Positions 32,770 through 43,940 of a stretch of 64,000 bases of DNA are shown here, in pieces. The notes under the pieces are model-generated. The model was not told the DNA's origin, ran no database searches, and saw only the letters and a list, made by a program, of their open reading frames with translations. The translations under genes and the position numbers were made by a program. The stretch is from NCBI GenBank assembly GCA_001600635.1, contig BCKL01000002.1, forward strand, positions 236,458 to 300,457. The letters run 5' to 3'. This DNA is from Leucosporidium creatinivorum. Lineage: Eukaryota > Basidiomycota > Microbotryomycetes > Leucosporidiales > Leucosporidiaceae. Numbering within the stretch: position 1 is the first letter of the stretch; every line of letters begins with the position of its first letter.

Positions 32770-34291
32770 CTACCTGCCCGCTACGTCCGACCCCTCCTTC
32801 TCCTCTCCGACCGAATCCTTCACCCCCTCCTCCAGCTTCTTCGCCCACTCCTTCGCAAAGTCCGCAATACTTGCTCCATCCGACAACTCAACCACATCCT
32901 TGGGATACCGATTATGAGAGAAGGCGGGCATGACCTGGGAGGACATTGTCGGCGAGTCGATCACTCGGAGGAGAGGGTAGGGTGAGGGGGTGCTGGACGA
33001 GGAGGCGGGCGCGGAGGGTGTGAAGGCGTTGAGGGAATCCCAGGCGAAGAGGAGGGCGTCGGTTTGGGGCGCGTAGGGGTTGAAGTCGATGATAAAGAGG
33101 CGGTCGTTGCCTCGGGTGAGGTACAGGTCGATCACGTCTGTAGCAGAGCTGGAGGTCAGCAAAGCGGAAGTAGATGTAGAAGGAAAAGCTCGCACATGAC
33201 TCGCTGGGGAAGACATCCCGAATCACGTCCTTGAAGAAGACCGAGATCTTTGTGCGAAGGTCGGCTTGAACTGACTCGGGCTGGAGGAAGTCGTAGTAGT
33301 TGGTGTCGCGCTGAGAGATGGCTGCCGAGATGATTAAAGTTCAGCTTTGTAAAGAGCTCGATTCGGTACCACTGCACGCACCAATGAGCTCGCGGTCCTT
33401 GACGAAGCAGCGCCATTCCTGCGACTTTGGCATGTCGAACCACTTCTTGAGGACCAGCTCGAACTCGTATGGACTCTTCTTCCGCGGTGTTGGTGGTGCA
33501 GGCTCGTCATCATCGTCCGACGAGTCCGTCGTCGACGTCTCCTGCTCTTGCAGCGCCAGCCGAGCAGCGAGCTGAGCCAAATCGTCCTGCGGCGCTGGTG
33601 TCGTTGCCTCTTCGGCAGGCTCCTCTTCCTTCTCGGGCTCGTAATCTACACACTCGTCATAGGCGTGGTCGAGGTCGTGGGAGATAAAGTCGGAGGATTT
33701 AAGAAGGAGATAGACGTCGGCGGGGCATTGGCATTTGAGAGCTTGGCCTGGGATCATCCAGGCGGCATCCTATACAGTGAGAGGGTCAGTGTGAGGTTGA
33801 GGTAAAGTGTTACAGAGAACTCACTTGAGGACTGGACCAGTTGAGCTTGGGAAAGACGGCGCCATCGTACTTGGTTACGATCCGCCGAATGTCCGCATCC
33901 AGCTCGGGGAAGGTGACCTGCCACGACTGGTCGTCCTCGCTCTCGGATCCGTTCCGACTGTCCTCATCGTCGCTAAGCTCGCTGACTCTGTAGGCCGACA
34001 GTGAGGTCAGCGGACCGGCGAGGAGCGAGCGAAAGAAGAAAAAGCTGCAGCCCAATCGTACCCCATGGGCCCGCTGCCTTCCGGTAGGAACAAGCCATCG
34101 CTCTCCAAGTAGTCGATGAAGCGGTCCTCGAGCGGTTTGATGACGGTAGCCTTCGGCGAGTGCTTGCGAAAGGTGGGGTACCAGGACGAGAATTGGCAGG
34201 CGAGTACAGCTGCACGAGTGAGCGGTGGGAAGCCTGCTGATGAGCTGTTGGTACTATCCTGTAGCTCTTCGGAGCTGCTCGGCCACGACAT
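32770..34291 (-). CDS. CDC123: Cdc123, eIF2 assembly chaperone
   Basis: ATP-grasp protein that binds eIF2 gamma and promotes assembly of the eIF2 trimer, needed for translation start and cell-cycle entry. Starts at ATG 34291 (MSWPSSSEEL). Family blocks in order: ACQFSSWYPTFRKHSPKATV near the N-terminus; FPKLNWSSPQ joined to DAAWMIPGQALKCQ; ADVYLLLKSSDFISHDL; EFELVLKKWFDMPKSQEWRC; AISQRDTNYYDFLQ; and YVIDLYLTRGNDRLFIIDFN with the Asp-Phe-Asn metal motif. An acidic, Glu/Asp-rich insertion of about 60 residues sits between the D/L block and the KKWF block, longer than in yeast. Ends at TAG 32770. Divergent from the permease gene, with 285 bp between starts. Confidence 0.93.
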
Positions 34292-34576
34292 GTCAAGCAG
34301 AGGGAAGACGACGAGGCTAAGCCAGCTTGGGCGCGATTCGCGGCCAAGTCGCCCCTGATACACCTCATCAGCCTCTTATACCTTCGCGAGGGACCGACAC
34401 CCTGTTCAAAGTATGTTCCAGCCTGCTCCCGCTGCCACAAGCTCACAAGAAAGCTGTATTGGATCACGGCAACCTCCGCCTCTTGAGCGGCCAGCTCCGC
34501 CAGTTTGAATTCTCGCCTTTCTGACTCTTGCCACCGCCTTGTTTCGAGCTCTTTGGACCAGCACCAGCAGCAGAAG

Positions 34577-36823
34577 ATGAGATCCGAGTCTGTAGGATCA
34601 TTGGGCACCAGCGACGTCGAGGCCAGCAAGCTCGCTTTGGACCGCGACGAGGCAGTCTCTCCCCGCGCCGACGAACGGCAGTTCACGACGAGCAGGCTGT
34701 GGCACAAGGTCAATTCGCAGCTGAGTGTAGAGGGACACGGTGTAGCTCCCATCAGCGAGGAGGAGCGGACAGACGCGCGCTTCCTGCAGTGCTTTACTCT
34801 CTGGTGCGTGTTGGCCTCAGCTCCCGTCGGCCTCCGTCGCTCTTCGTATTGGCTGCAGATTCCCAGAGATTTCTGCAGCCTGTTCGCACTATGTCTTGAC
34901 AGTGCTGACGACCATCCATCGCGCAGGATTGGCATGAATGGCACGATTTCGGCGTTCTCGACGGGAACCCTCGGCCCACTCCTCTACGGTCTCTCCTTCC
35001 GCGACACGGCGCTGTGCATCGTCCTCTTCAACATCATCTCATGCGGACTGCCATCATACTTTGCTGTCTTCGGTCCTCGGCTGGGCATGAGGCAGATGGC
35101 CATCGCCCGTTACTCGTGAGCTTCGGCGCCGAGCAGCTGCAGAACTCGAGCTGACTCGCTCTAATCTACAGCTACGGTCTCCTTGGCGCTATTCTACCCG
35201 CGTTTCTCAATCTGGTCAGCTTTGTCGGCTTTTGCGCCGTCAATGCCATCGCCGCCGGCCAAGTCCTAGCCGCTGTCAACCCTGGCTCCATTTCCCTCAA
35301 CGTCGGTATCGTCATCATTGCGGTCGTCAGCATGGTCATCTCGTTCTGTGGATACCGCATCTTGCATGCGTGCGAGCGTTATGCTTGTGAGTCTCCGACA
35401 ACCGAGGACGTGAGGCCGAGCCAAGGCTGACTTTCGGCGCTCGCAGGGATCCCCGTTATCTTCTCCTTCATCCTTCTCGCCGGAATCGGAGGACGACACT
35501 TGGGGGCAGCGACTGCTTACCAGCCAAGACCCGCTTCGTCAGCCAACATTCTCTCCTGGTCATCGCTCATCATCGGTTTCTCTCGTAAGTCGTTCGGCGC
35601 TCGTTCTCTAGACACCGACTGACTCGCTCTCGCCTCCAGTCTCCTGGTGCGGCTGCTCCGCGGATTTCAACACCTGTACGCACTCGTGGAACCCTTCTCG
35701 CCGAGCTGTGGTTGACTCCACCCTTTCAACTTCGACAGACATGCACCGTTCGGTCTCGTCGGTCAAGATCTTTTTCTACACCTTCGCGGGCCTGTACCTG
35801 CCTTGTGCTCTCATTCAGACCCTCGGAGCGGCGTTCGCTGCTGCTGCTATGAGCGGACAAGTGCTCACGTGGGAGACGGCGTTTGAGGAGGGAAGTGTCG
35901 GAGGGTTGATGGCCGAGGCGTTGAAGCCTCTGCACGGGTTCGGAAAGGTGCTTTTGATCATCTTTGCTCTCGGCATGATCTGTGAGTAGTCTCTTTTACG
36001 TCTGCACGGCCTCGCTGTCTGCCTCGCTCGGCTCGGCTTCGGCGCTCATTCTGCTACTTTCGAGCAACGCTGACCCGACTACACTCGCACACAGCCAACA
36101 ACGCACCCACCGTCTATGCCTTCTCCCTGTCGATTCAAGTCGTCTTTCCCTTCCTCGCCGCCCTTCCTCGCTTTCTCTTCCCAATTGTCGCCACCGCCAT
36201 CTACCTCCCCATCGCCATCGTCGGAGCCACGCAGTTTGCGACGGTGCTGTCCAACTTTCTAGGTCTGCTGGGTTACTGGGCAAGCATATTCGCTGCCGTA
36301 TTCCTCACCGAGGTGAGTAAGATTTATCTTGAGAGGCCTCGCCGAGCATCGCCGGGCCCTCAAGCCGGCTCGAAGGCCGAGGATCAGCTGGAGGCCGGCT
36401 CTGCATCCCTTTCGAATCGTTGCTCATGCTACGTAAGACTCGGTCGCTGACCAGCTCTTCTGCACCTCTACAGCATCTCGTTTTCCGCCGCAACAGCTTC
36501 AACGCCTACCACATCCCCTCGTGGAACAGCCTCAAGTCACTACCTCCCGGCATCGCTGCCCTCTTCTCTTCCTTCTGCGGCGCAGCAATGGTCGTGCTCG
36601 GTATGGATCAAGTGGTGCGTCTCATGCTCCTCTCCCTTCCCGGCTCGGCGAACAGCTCACGCTGACCCGCCTTCCCTCGCAGTGGTGGAGAGGACCTATC
36701 GCCCGAAAGATTGGCGGTGAGGCTGAATACGGAGGAGATGTAGCGATCTGGCTGGGCATGGCCGTCGCTGCTCTGGTGTACATCCCTACGAGGGCCGCCG
36801 AGAGGAAGGTCTTCGGTAGGTAG
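34577..36823 (+). CDS. Purine-cytosine permease (NCS1 family, FCY2-like)
   Basis: Plasma-membrane proton symporter for purines, cytosine or related bases. Starts at ATG 34577 with a hydrophilic N-tail, then the NCS1 signature region WIGMNGTISAFSTGTLGP formed across the first intron. About twelve membrane spans follow, including YGLLGAILPAFLNLVSFVGF, LNVGIVIIAVVSMVISFCGY, IFFYTFAGLYLPCALIQTLG and FGKVLLIIFALGMI. SWCGCSADFNTYM matches the conserved FCY2 loop around the substrate site. The region SNNAPTVYAFSLSIQ is also typical. At least seven introns, most with TCGGCG near the branch point. Ends at TAG 36823. NCS1 membership is clear; substrate is inferred from the FCY2-like blocks. Confidence 0.9.
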
Positions 36824-38038
36824 TTAGATTCCACGGTTCGGGATAACAAGGGTTACTACAGATATTAGTGGTTTGTGTAGAAGGTCGTATTAGGTAGTCA
36901 ACGATGTCATTTCACCATCGAAGTCCCACAGTCTCGCTCGTCTCCTCCCTATCACTCGAGACATGAGCGAGAAGCCTGGCCGACCGAGGAGACGGCGATG
37001 ATGCTGTCGAGGCCAGCTTGGCGATGCATGTGAATAGGCGAGCGAGAAGTAAGGCTTTGATTTGATGTAGGCTACAGACAATGAGACAGAGACGGCTGCA
37101 GCAGCTACCGGGACGTTCGGGGAAGGGACCGCCGAGCTTCGCGAGAGGCAGAGGTCTCGCAAGCCGAGGCAAGACCACAGTGAAGCGTTCAACTTTCTCG
37201 CGCAACACGGCGAGCGAGTGACCTACAGGGACGGAAGCGGCGAGCGCCGTAGCGTTGAGACAGCCAGTCGAGCTCGAGGCTCTCGGCGGCGGTCAAAAAG
37301 CTGTAGGTTGCTCGTCCTTTCACCGCCGAGAGCCTGATCGACAAGCAATGTACTTTCGAAACCGCGCATTGCGTCGATCCTCATTGATGATGATGATGGC
37401 CGACCTCAGACAAGGAGGGGGAGTTCGGCGAGACACTCGGCGAAGACCCCCCCCTCTCTTTTCCTCCTCGCTTCGCTGCCAGCCTCGAGGCTTGCTGAGG
37501 TGCAGAGCTAGCATCTTCGAATGGTGCAATATACTAGTACAGCCGTTGACAAGTCGATGCTGCAGCTCAATAAGCCAGCTCCTACCTTCCTGATGCAGGT
37601 CAAAAGTGGCTTGTCCTCCCGCCTCTCCGCCGTCGCCTGGCCTCTAAAGTGCCTCGGCTCGCCCTCCGGCTTGAGCAGTAGCTGGCTGAGACAGCGTAGG
37701 AGTGAAAGGTGGAAGGCTGGTCGGCGCAGCGCCCACCGAGAGACTCGAACACGAATGTGCCGAGCGACCTCCAGGAGCTCGCCGTTCCTGCCTGCAGCTT
37801 TGCTCACGCCCGCCTCTTCGCTTCCTGCTTTGCTCTCTCCTCACGTTCACTTGCCAGGCTTTGGTTCGACTGTAGCTGCACCCTCGACCCTCCTTCCCGC
37901 CTCGACAACTTCGCCGTCTTCACCTCCTGCCGGTCAGGCTTCGCACTCCTTACCCCGCTCCATCAACACCTCCAACTCTAAACGTCGGACATCTCGTCGC
38001 CTCAGCCGCAGCCTACAGCTCTACAGCACCACCAAGCA
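36824..38038. other. 1.2-kb region without a supported gene
   Basis: Between the permease and the PC-esterase gene. It holds a 13-bp inverted repeat (37277-37289 with 37323-37335), a short GAT repeat near 37387 and a CT-rich leader at about 37800-38038. Open frames on both strands start at non-ATG codons or lack splice support. Probably promoter and 5' leader of the downstream gene. Confidence 0.5.
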
Positions 38039-39849
38039 ATGTCCTTCCGCTACCAGGACGAGAGCCCGCGCGGCTCGGTCATGTTCCAGGGCCAGCACCT
38101 TCGTCGCCGAAGCAGCATTCAAGCCTCAACAGCAGCGTCGCCTCGGTCACTGGCCTCGCCCTTCATTTCGCATTTGGTGTACGATGAGAAGACGGGAGAG
38201 ATCCAGCTGCCACCATCACCACCACTCCCTGTGTGGAAGGAGAAGTCAGGACTCGATGGCAAGCCTCGCCTGCCGCCATATCGCCCGCCCAAGGGTCGCG
38301 CCTTCCAGCTTCCTCGGCCATGGCTCTCCCTCATCGCTGTCGCAGCAGTAACCCTCTCCGCCATCACCCTCCTCTCCTACCTCGTTCCCCCTTCGTGAGT
38401 TTCACCTTTCGCTCGCCTTCGCGCGTCTTGAGCCGCCGAGGGAACGCTTTCGCTGACCTCCAGCTTTCGCATCCGACTACAGATCATCCTACGCTCCCTC
38501 CTCCCTCATCAATCGGATACGCACAGGCTCGACCTGCGAGCCTTACTCGTCCTTCGGCTCCCTCTCGGTCGACCTGGTTGACCCCGACAAGAACCAATGG
38601 GTCCCTTTCGACCCGACCTGCTCCCCTACCGCCTTCTTCTCCAAACTCCGTAACGACCCTCACAAGACTGACTTCTCGTGGCTCCACAACCGAACGGCCC
38701 TCATCATCGGCGACTCCATCTCGCGCGAGCACGTCGAGAACTTCTGCCAGCTCATGGGCGAGGAGAGCGAGGTCGTGCGCCCGCATCACAAGTACGCGAC
38801 CGCTCCTTCGCCCGTTCGCGCCGCCACCAAGGCTCAGCACACCCTCGAGCGGCCAAAGAGGCTGCAGAACCGAGCATTCCGGGTTGTGAGGGACGCCAGT
38901 CGGCCGAGGATCTGCTACATCCCCAAGTACGACTTCCTGGTATGTCTACTCCTCACTCAGCGTGCTCTGTATCCTACCAGAGCTGACCCTGCTGTCTTCA
39001 CAGCTCGTCTCGGTCTTCCACTTCGGCCTCGACCAGGAGGACTACTGGCGCGAGTCCCGCATGCCTCAGTACAGCGCCCCCGGCATGCTCGAGCACCGTC
39101 TCACCGACATCGTCGAGCCCCTCGTCGCCGCCATTCGCTCGGACGGACGTCCCAGCGCTCCCGATTTCGTCGAGGTCACCTCGGGCACTTGGGACCTCGC
39201 TCGCTGGGCTGAGCAGGACCTCGCCACTCAGCAGGACACCGTCTCGGGTCTCGCACAGGATCGCGTTACTTGGTACCGCTTCCGCGTCGGCCAGATCCTC
39301 GAGAAGGTCCGCAAGGCCTTCCCGAATGCGAAGGCCAAGACCTGGCGCACCCTTCACTACCCTTTGGATCAGGTCGCCGAGCACGACTACTTCATGGTGC
39401 GCTACATCATTCCCTCTCTTCCTCTTCGCGCCTTTGCTGACCCTTCTCTCACCACAGGACAAGATCGCCCCTCGCGTGAACACGACGGCCTCGCTCGAAC
39501 CCCCCTCCTTCTCTCACAACCGCATCTACCAGCTCGACCAAGCCGTTCGCACCCTCGTCCTTCCCACCACCATCGGAGAAGAGTCTGAGCCAGCTCCCCA
39601 CGCCGACTTCCGCATCAACGAGTGGGGTCCCATCCTCAAGGGGCAGGAAGCTCACCAGCGCGACCGCCTTCACGGCGACCCTCTTCCTGGAGGTGAGCTC
39701 TTCTTGTCTTTCTCTTTCGCTCTAGCAGTCGCTGATCTTCTCTTCCACCTGTAGGCTACGTCTGGGGCGACATCATGCTGTACGAACTGTTCCGCGGTGT
39801 CAAGCAGAGCGAGTCGAAGAGCGTGAGGAGGGCGAGCAAGTCCGTGTAG
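38039..39849 (+). CDS. PC-esterase-like membrane protein (TBL/Cas1p-type SGNH fold)
   Basis: Likely Golgi enzyme that adds or removes acyl groups on glycans. Starts at ATG 38039. A basic, Pro-rich cytoplasmic tail is followed by one span (WLSLIAVAAVTLSAITLLSY, about residues 94-114), giving type II topology. The catalytic GDS block is ALIIGDSISREHVENFC; the region VTSGTWDLARW and the late block DRLHGDPLPGGYVWGDIML supply the remaining SGNH positions. Sequence around the GDS serine is preceded by WLHNRT, similar to PMR5/TBL proteins in plants and to fungal homologues. Five exons, stop TAG 39849, only 63 bp from the next gene's stop on the other strand. Acetyl transfer to wall or capsule-like glycans is inference from the family. 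Confidence 0.8.
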
Positions 39850-39912
39850 AGTTTTAGACGACTTCACCGTAGCATTATTTAGTACCTCTGTAGCCCCCAC
39901 CATCATCATCTG

Positions 39913-41869
39913 TCACATTACCGCATTCCTCATCTTCATCTGCGATTCGAGAGTGACGGTGAACGCAAGGCAAAGCCGAGCTCGGCGCAGACTTTCCTTC
40001 GCAGAACTCGCTTCAATATAGCAACCAGGTTGAGCGAGCAGATCGAGAGAAGTGGATCCTATTGCTCTATTGCTCGGCGAACGCGCTTTGTGTGGACGGC
40101 GGCGAGGGATCTGTATCGTGAACTTCGGCTCGACCTTGCCTACTGGCTTCTTCGGCGCAGCCTTCTTGCTAGGCTCCTCAAGCTCCTCCTCACTCTCCTC
40201 CTCACTCTCCTCCTCCTCCCCCTCATCCTCTTCTTCCTGATCCGCCTGCACCACCCCAATTAACCCTTTCGCCTCGGCGGTTGCGCGTCGTTCGGTTCCA
40301 CGAGCCCTACAGTCCTTGAGCTCCCGTCCATCAGCGCCAATGTAGCGGAATACACTGTAGAGAGGTCCAGTGGTGTATCCCTTCTCGAGGTCGTCTCGAA
40401 CCTGGGCGCGAATGGCGGTCGATCGGTCCTTCGGCGTGGTCTTCTCGCGCCAGAGATGCTTCTTGACGATGAGGTCGTCCCACGGTGGCGTGAATCCCCA
40501 TTCCACCATGAGGTCGTAGTGCTTCTCCTCCGACCAGTACTTCTCGAACGCGCTAATCACCGCCTCCTGCTGAGCGGCGTCGGCTTGTTGGAACTCGCCC
40601 GGCAACGGCCTGCCCGCCCAGGCAATCTCGTACAACCCATACGCCCTCCACTTCTCAAGATGCGGCACCCAGCCATCTCGAGCATCTCCGACAGGCTTGA
40701 TGTGATCGATGAAAGCGGCAATGTCGACGTCGAACAAGTCGTTGGCGCCGCCGGTCCAAATCCAAGGCTGACCGGGCCCCTTGCAGTCGATATTGAGCTT
40801 GGCCAGCATGGTGAGACGATAAGTACCGTATATGCGAGTCTTGGATGAGTCACTGTGGTAGCATTTGATGCGCGGACCGCCGAGATCATTCCGATGGAAG
40901 TGGCGCTCGGCGAGGAGATGGGCGGGGGGAGGAATTGTCGGCTGAGCGAATGGCATGGTGGAGGTATCAAAGATATTGAAGGGGGTAGGCCGAGGGCCGA
41001 TGCCGGGCGAGGGAAGGCCGTCGTAGGTAGGAGGGTTGGCGGAGAGGTTCATCGGGTCCGAAGGGAGAGGTTGCCCATTGCGAGGGCGAATAAGAGGCCT
41101 GCGAGGGCCAGGCTTCGGGTCCGGATTACTGGTGATTCGGAGAACGGGTCAGCCGATGTGCAGGCGCGCATCGCGAAGCGCAAGCCTACATCCTGATGAC
41201 TTCGGTCTCTCCTCCGGGCTTCTGCTCTTCAAGCTCGGGCGCGGGAGCTCGAGTCTCGCGCTCGAATTCGCTGTCCACCTCGCTGTCGTCTTCGGACTCG
41301 CTGTCGGTGGCTCCGTCAAAATCACCGTCGGCGCTGTCGTCCTCCTCGTAAGCGCTGGCGCTGTCGGTGTCGCTGGCGGCGCTGTCCGACTCGGGCTCGG
41401 CACTGGAGACGTGTTGGTCAGTCAGAGTCTGGACTCGAGTTCGAGCACAGACAGCGTACTCGGCAAGCTCGGTGTTGTCGATGTCGGGCTTGACGTCCTC
41501 CTCCTCGACCGAAGTAGCGTCGGGCGTGTACTCGGGGGTAGTGGAGGATTGACTGAGCGTCGACAAAGCGTCAGTGAGGCCCTACAGCTCGATAAAGCGC
41601 AACTCACGCGCCATCCTCGGTCTTCACGAGCGCGTCGCCCTCTACTTCAGCTTCCAGCGCCTCTGAAGCAGCTTCATGATCCTCCAGCTTAGTCCGCTTC
41701 GAGTCGACCTGTACAGAAGGACTGTTCTCGCGCTTGAAGCCCGCTCGGGACGTGCTGGCGGCCGAAGAAGACGAGCCGAAACGAGGAGACGTGCGCTGCC
41801 TTTGAGAGCCAGATAGCAGGGTCAGCAGGGATACAGAAAGCGGAGGAGAGCAGTATACGATACTCACAT
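39913..41869 (-). CDS. Acidic hypothetical protein with conserved-looking C-terminal domain
   Basis: No family recognised. The last exon (41102-39913 region) encodes an ordered-looking domain: RIKCYHSDSSKTRIYGTYRL, GQPWIWTGGANDLFDVDI, WRAYGLYEIAWAGRPLPGEF and EKYWSEEKHYDLMVEWGF, rich in Trp and Tyr, then a Glu-rich run and a Lys/Pro stretch. Upstream exons are acidic and Ser-rich (EDDSADGDFDGATDSESEDD). The best 5' end splits the start codon, AT at 41869-41868 and G after an intron, giving MQRTSPRFGSSSSAAS; other upstream exons are possible. Basic tracts near the N-terminus (SKRTKLED) fit a nuclear protein. Stop at 39913, tail to tail with the PC-esterase gene. Confidence 0.6.
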
Positions 41870-42310
41870 GGGTTTGATGTCGTCGCTTATCGTTAAAAGC
41901 TGTCGACAAGAAGCAGAACGAGAGAGCGGAGGGAAAGAGAGGAGAGGGGATCGCGCGAGGACTAGCTCGTCTGAGGGGTCGCCTACAGTAGTCCTGAGTG
42001 CAGGGGAGGGTGATTCGGAGGCTTATCGTGCTGTCCAGCTGCTCTTGCTGCCGCATCTCTGCCCGCCTCGGCGCAATTTGACGCTGCTCGGCGATGGCCT
42101 TTCGCAGGCCTCCTTTCAAAGCGGCTGGATTATTTCTGCAGCAAATCACTCGGCAGCTCGGTCGAGGGTTGCTGACCTGTACTATTACACCGCAACAGCA
42201 GCCTCCAAGCCTACATCGCTATTCTCAAGAAACGCTAGCTCAACCTCGAGCTCGCGCGCCGTGGCCTCTCGCTGCTCTCCCTCCCGCTCTCTCAGCTCGC
42301 TCCTTTCAAA
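41870..42310. other. Divergent region, hypothetical gene / RhoGDI
   Basis: 441 bp between divergent starts. A possible acceptor (GTCGACAG on the minus strand) just upstream of the split start codon hints at an untranslated exon for the hypothetical gene. CT-rich leader before 42311. Confidence 0.45.
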
Positions 42311-43551
42311 ATGTCGTACGTCGGCTCACAGAGCTACAAAGACTCGGTCTGACCCTCTGCACTTGACAGCCACCAACCTGAAGCCTCCACTATCGACGAC
42401 CGCGAGCTCGAGGCGAGCGAAACGGCCGGCTACGTCGTGAGTCGCGCTCTCTCGACTACAGAGCAGCTGCTGTAGAGCAGAGCAGCTGCTGATCGCGCAG
42501 AGTAGCTGCTGATAGAGCAGAGCAGCTGCTGATACATCTCCAATACACCCTCAGATCAACCAAAAGAAGACTCTCGCAGAGTACGCTGAGGTGAGACCTC
42601 CGCCCGGCCCCCACACCACGTCGCGCCTGAAAGCTGAGCTGTGCTCTGTTCTATCGTACAGCTCGATAAGGAGGACGAGTCGTTGGCCAAGTGGAAAGCT
42701 TCGCTCGGGATTGGTGCTGGAGCAACTGCTGGAGCGGCCGGTACGTCCAGAGCGGGCTCGAGGGGGCGGGCGCTCGAGGGGACCAGGTGAGAGCAGAGTC
42801 TGCAGAGCTGACCGATTGTAACTACAGATGGAGCTAGGGTATCTATGATCTCCCTGTCGCTCGTCGCCGAGTCGAGGAAGGCCGGCCCCATCGAGCTGGA
42901 CCTCACCAACCCCGAGAAGCTCAAGGATCTCAAGAAGAACCGTGAGTCGCTCGCGCTGCAGTCTAAACTCCCGCACATATCGCTGACTACCCCTCTCGTT
43001 TCGCACAGCCATCGTCATCAAGGTGAGCTTGCTCAAAGCTGGATCAGAGCCATCGCCGAAGCTGACTCTCGCTCACCTCATCTGCAGGAAGGAGCCGAGT
43101 ACGCCGTCGAGCTCAAGTTCTCGATCAACCACGACGTCGTGACTGGTCTTCGGTACATCCAGGTCGTTCGCCGCGCTGGTATCAACGGTGAGCTCCAGGT
43201 GGAACGAGAAACGAGAGCGATGGCTGACCTCTGCCGCTCGCAGTGGACAAGCTCGAGAGCATGATTGGTAGCTACGGACCTTCTTCCGAGCCTATCGTCA
43301 AGCGCTTCGTGACCGAGGAGGCGTAAGTCCCAGCTGCTCGCTCGCTCGAAATTCGAGCTCACCCCCTCCTCCGCAGACCCTCCGGCATGCTCGCTCGCTC
43401 TGGATCCTACAATGTTCGCAGCCGAGTCATTGACGACGATAAGACTGTCTACGGTGCGTTGCTTCCCTCTTGCCGACTTTGAGCCTTGCTAACCCCTTCT
43501 CGGCTCGCAGTCGATTTCGAGTGGGGCTTCACCCTCAAGAAGGAGTGGTAA
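42311..43551 (+). CDS. RDI1: Rho GDP-dissociation inhibitor
   Basis: Cytosolic chaperone that extracts prenylated Rho/Cdc42 GTPases from membranes and holds them GDP-bound. The first coding exon is only five bases (ATGTC), then an intron, giving MSHQPEASTIDDRELEAS. The N-terminal arm binds switch regions: TAGYVINQKKTLAEYAELD and DKEDESLAKWKASLG. The immunoglobulin-like lipid-binding domain follows, with GPIELDLTN, IVIKEGAEYAVELKFSIN, VVTGLRYIQVVRRAGI, MIGSYGPS, PSGMLARSGSYNVRSRVIDD and the C-terminal VDFEWGFTLKKEW just before TAA 43551. All are standard RhoGDI blocks and the length is normal. The second intron carries a four-unit 20-bp repeat. Confidence 0.95.
42460..42538 (+). repeat. Four-unit ~20-bp tandem repeat with palindromic E-box cores
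   Basis: Inside a RhoGDI intron. Units start at 42460, 42479, 42499 and 42519. Each contains AG(C/T)AGCTGCTG; three of the four hold the perfect palindrome AGCAGCTGCT, an E-box CAGCTG. The last three units also contain CTGAT, which could act as a branch point. Confidence 0.85.
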
Positions 43552-43940
43552 CGGAGGGGCGAGCAGTTTAAAGGGTGGAAGTATGTTTTGTATTCAGTCT
43601 CGCAACAACGATGTTTCTCGTTCGTGATGGCTCCGGAGGGAAAGAAGGTTGGCGAGCTCGGCGCTGAGGTTTTGGTCTGCGAAAGGGGCAAGCGTGCTTT
43701 TCGATGCACTTGCAGAGCCACTGAGTCTACCCTGTCATTTATGCAAGCAACCTCTCGTCGCTCGATAACTTCACCGACGTTCGACGTACCGCGCTGCATC
43801 GCCTTCCGCAACGTCAGCTCTCCTTCTCTCTGTCCCGCGTCATCTCGTCAACTCATCGTCTCATCGCCTATCAACTACAGCCAGCTCAACACAAGCCCTA
43901 CCCCAACCTACGACTCCCTACACCTCCGACTACCCTTCAG
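43552..43940 (+). other. Intergenic, RhoGDI to DUF1772-like gene
   Basis: 389 bp with a CT-rich leader (about 43820-43940) typical of promoters in this window. No gene seen. Confidence 0.45.
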
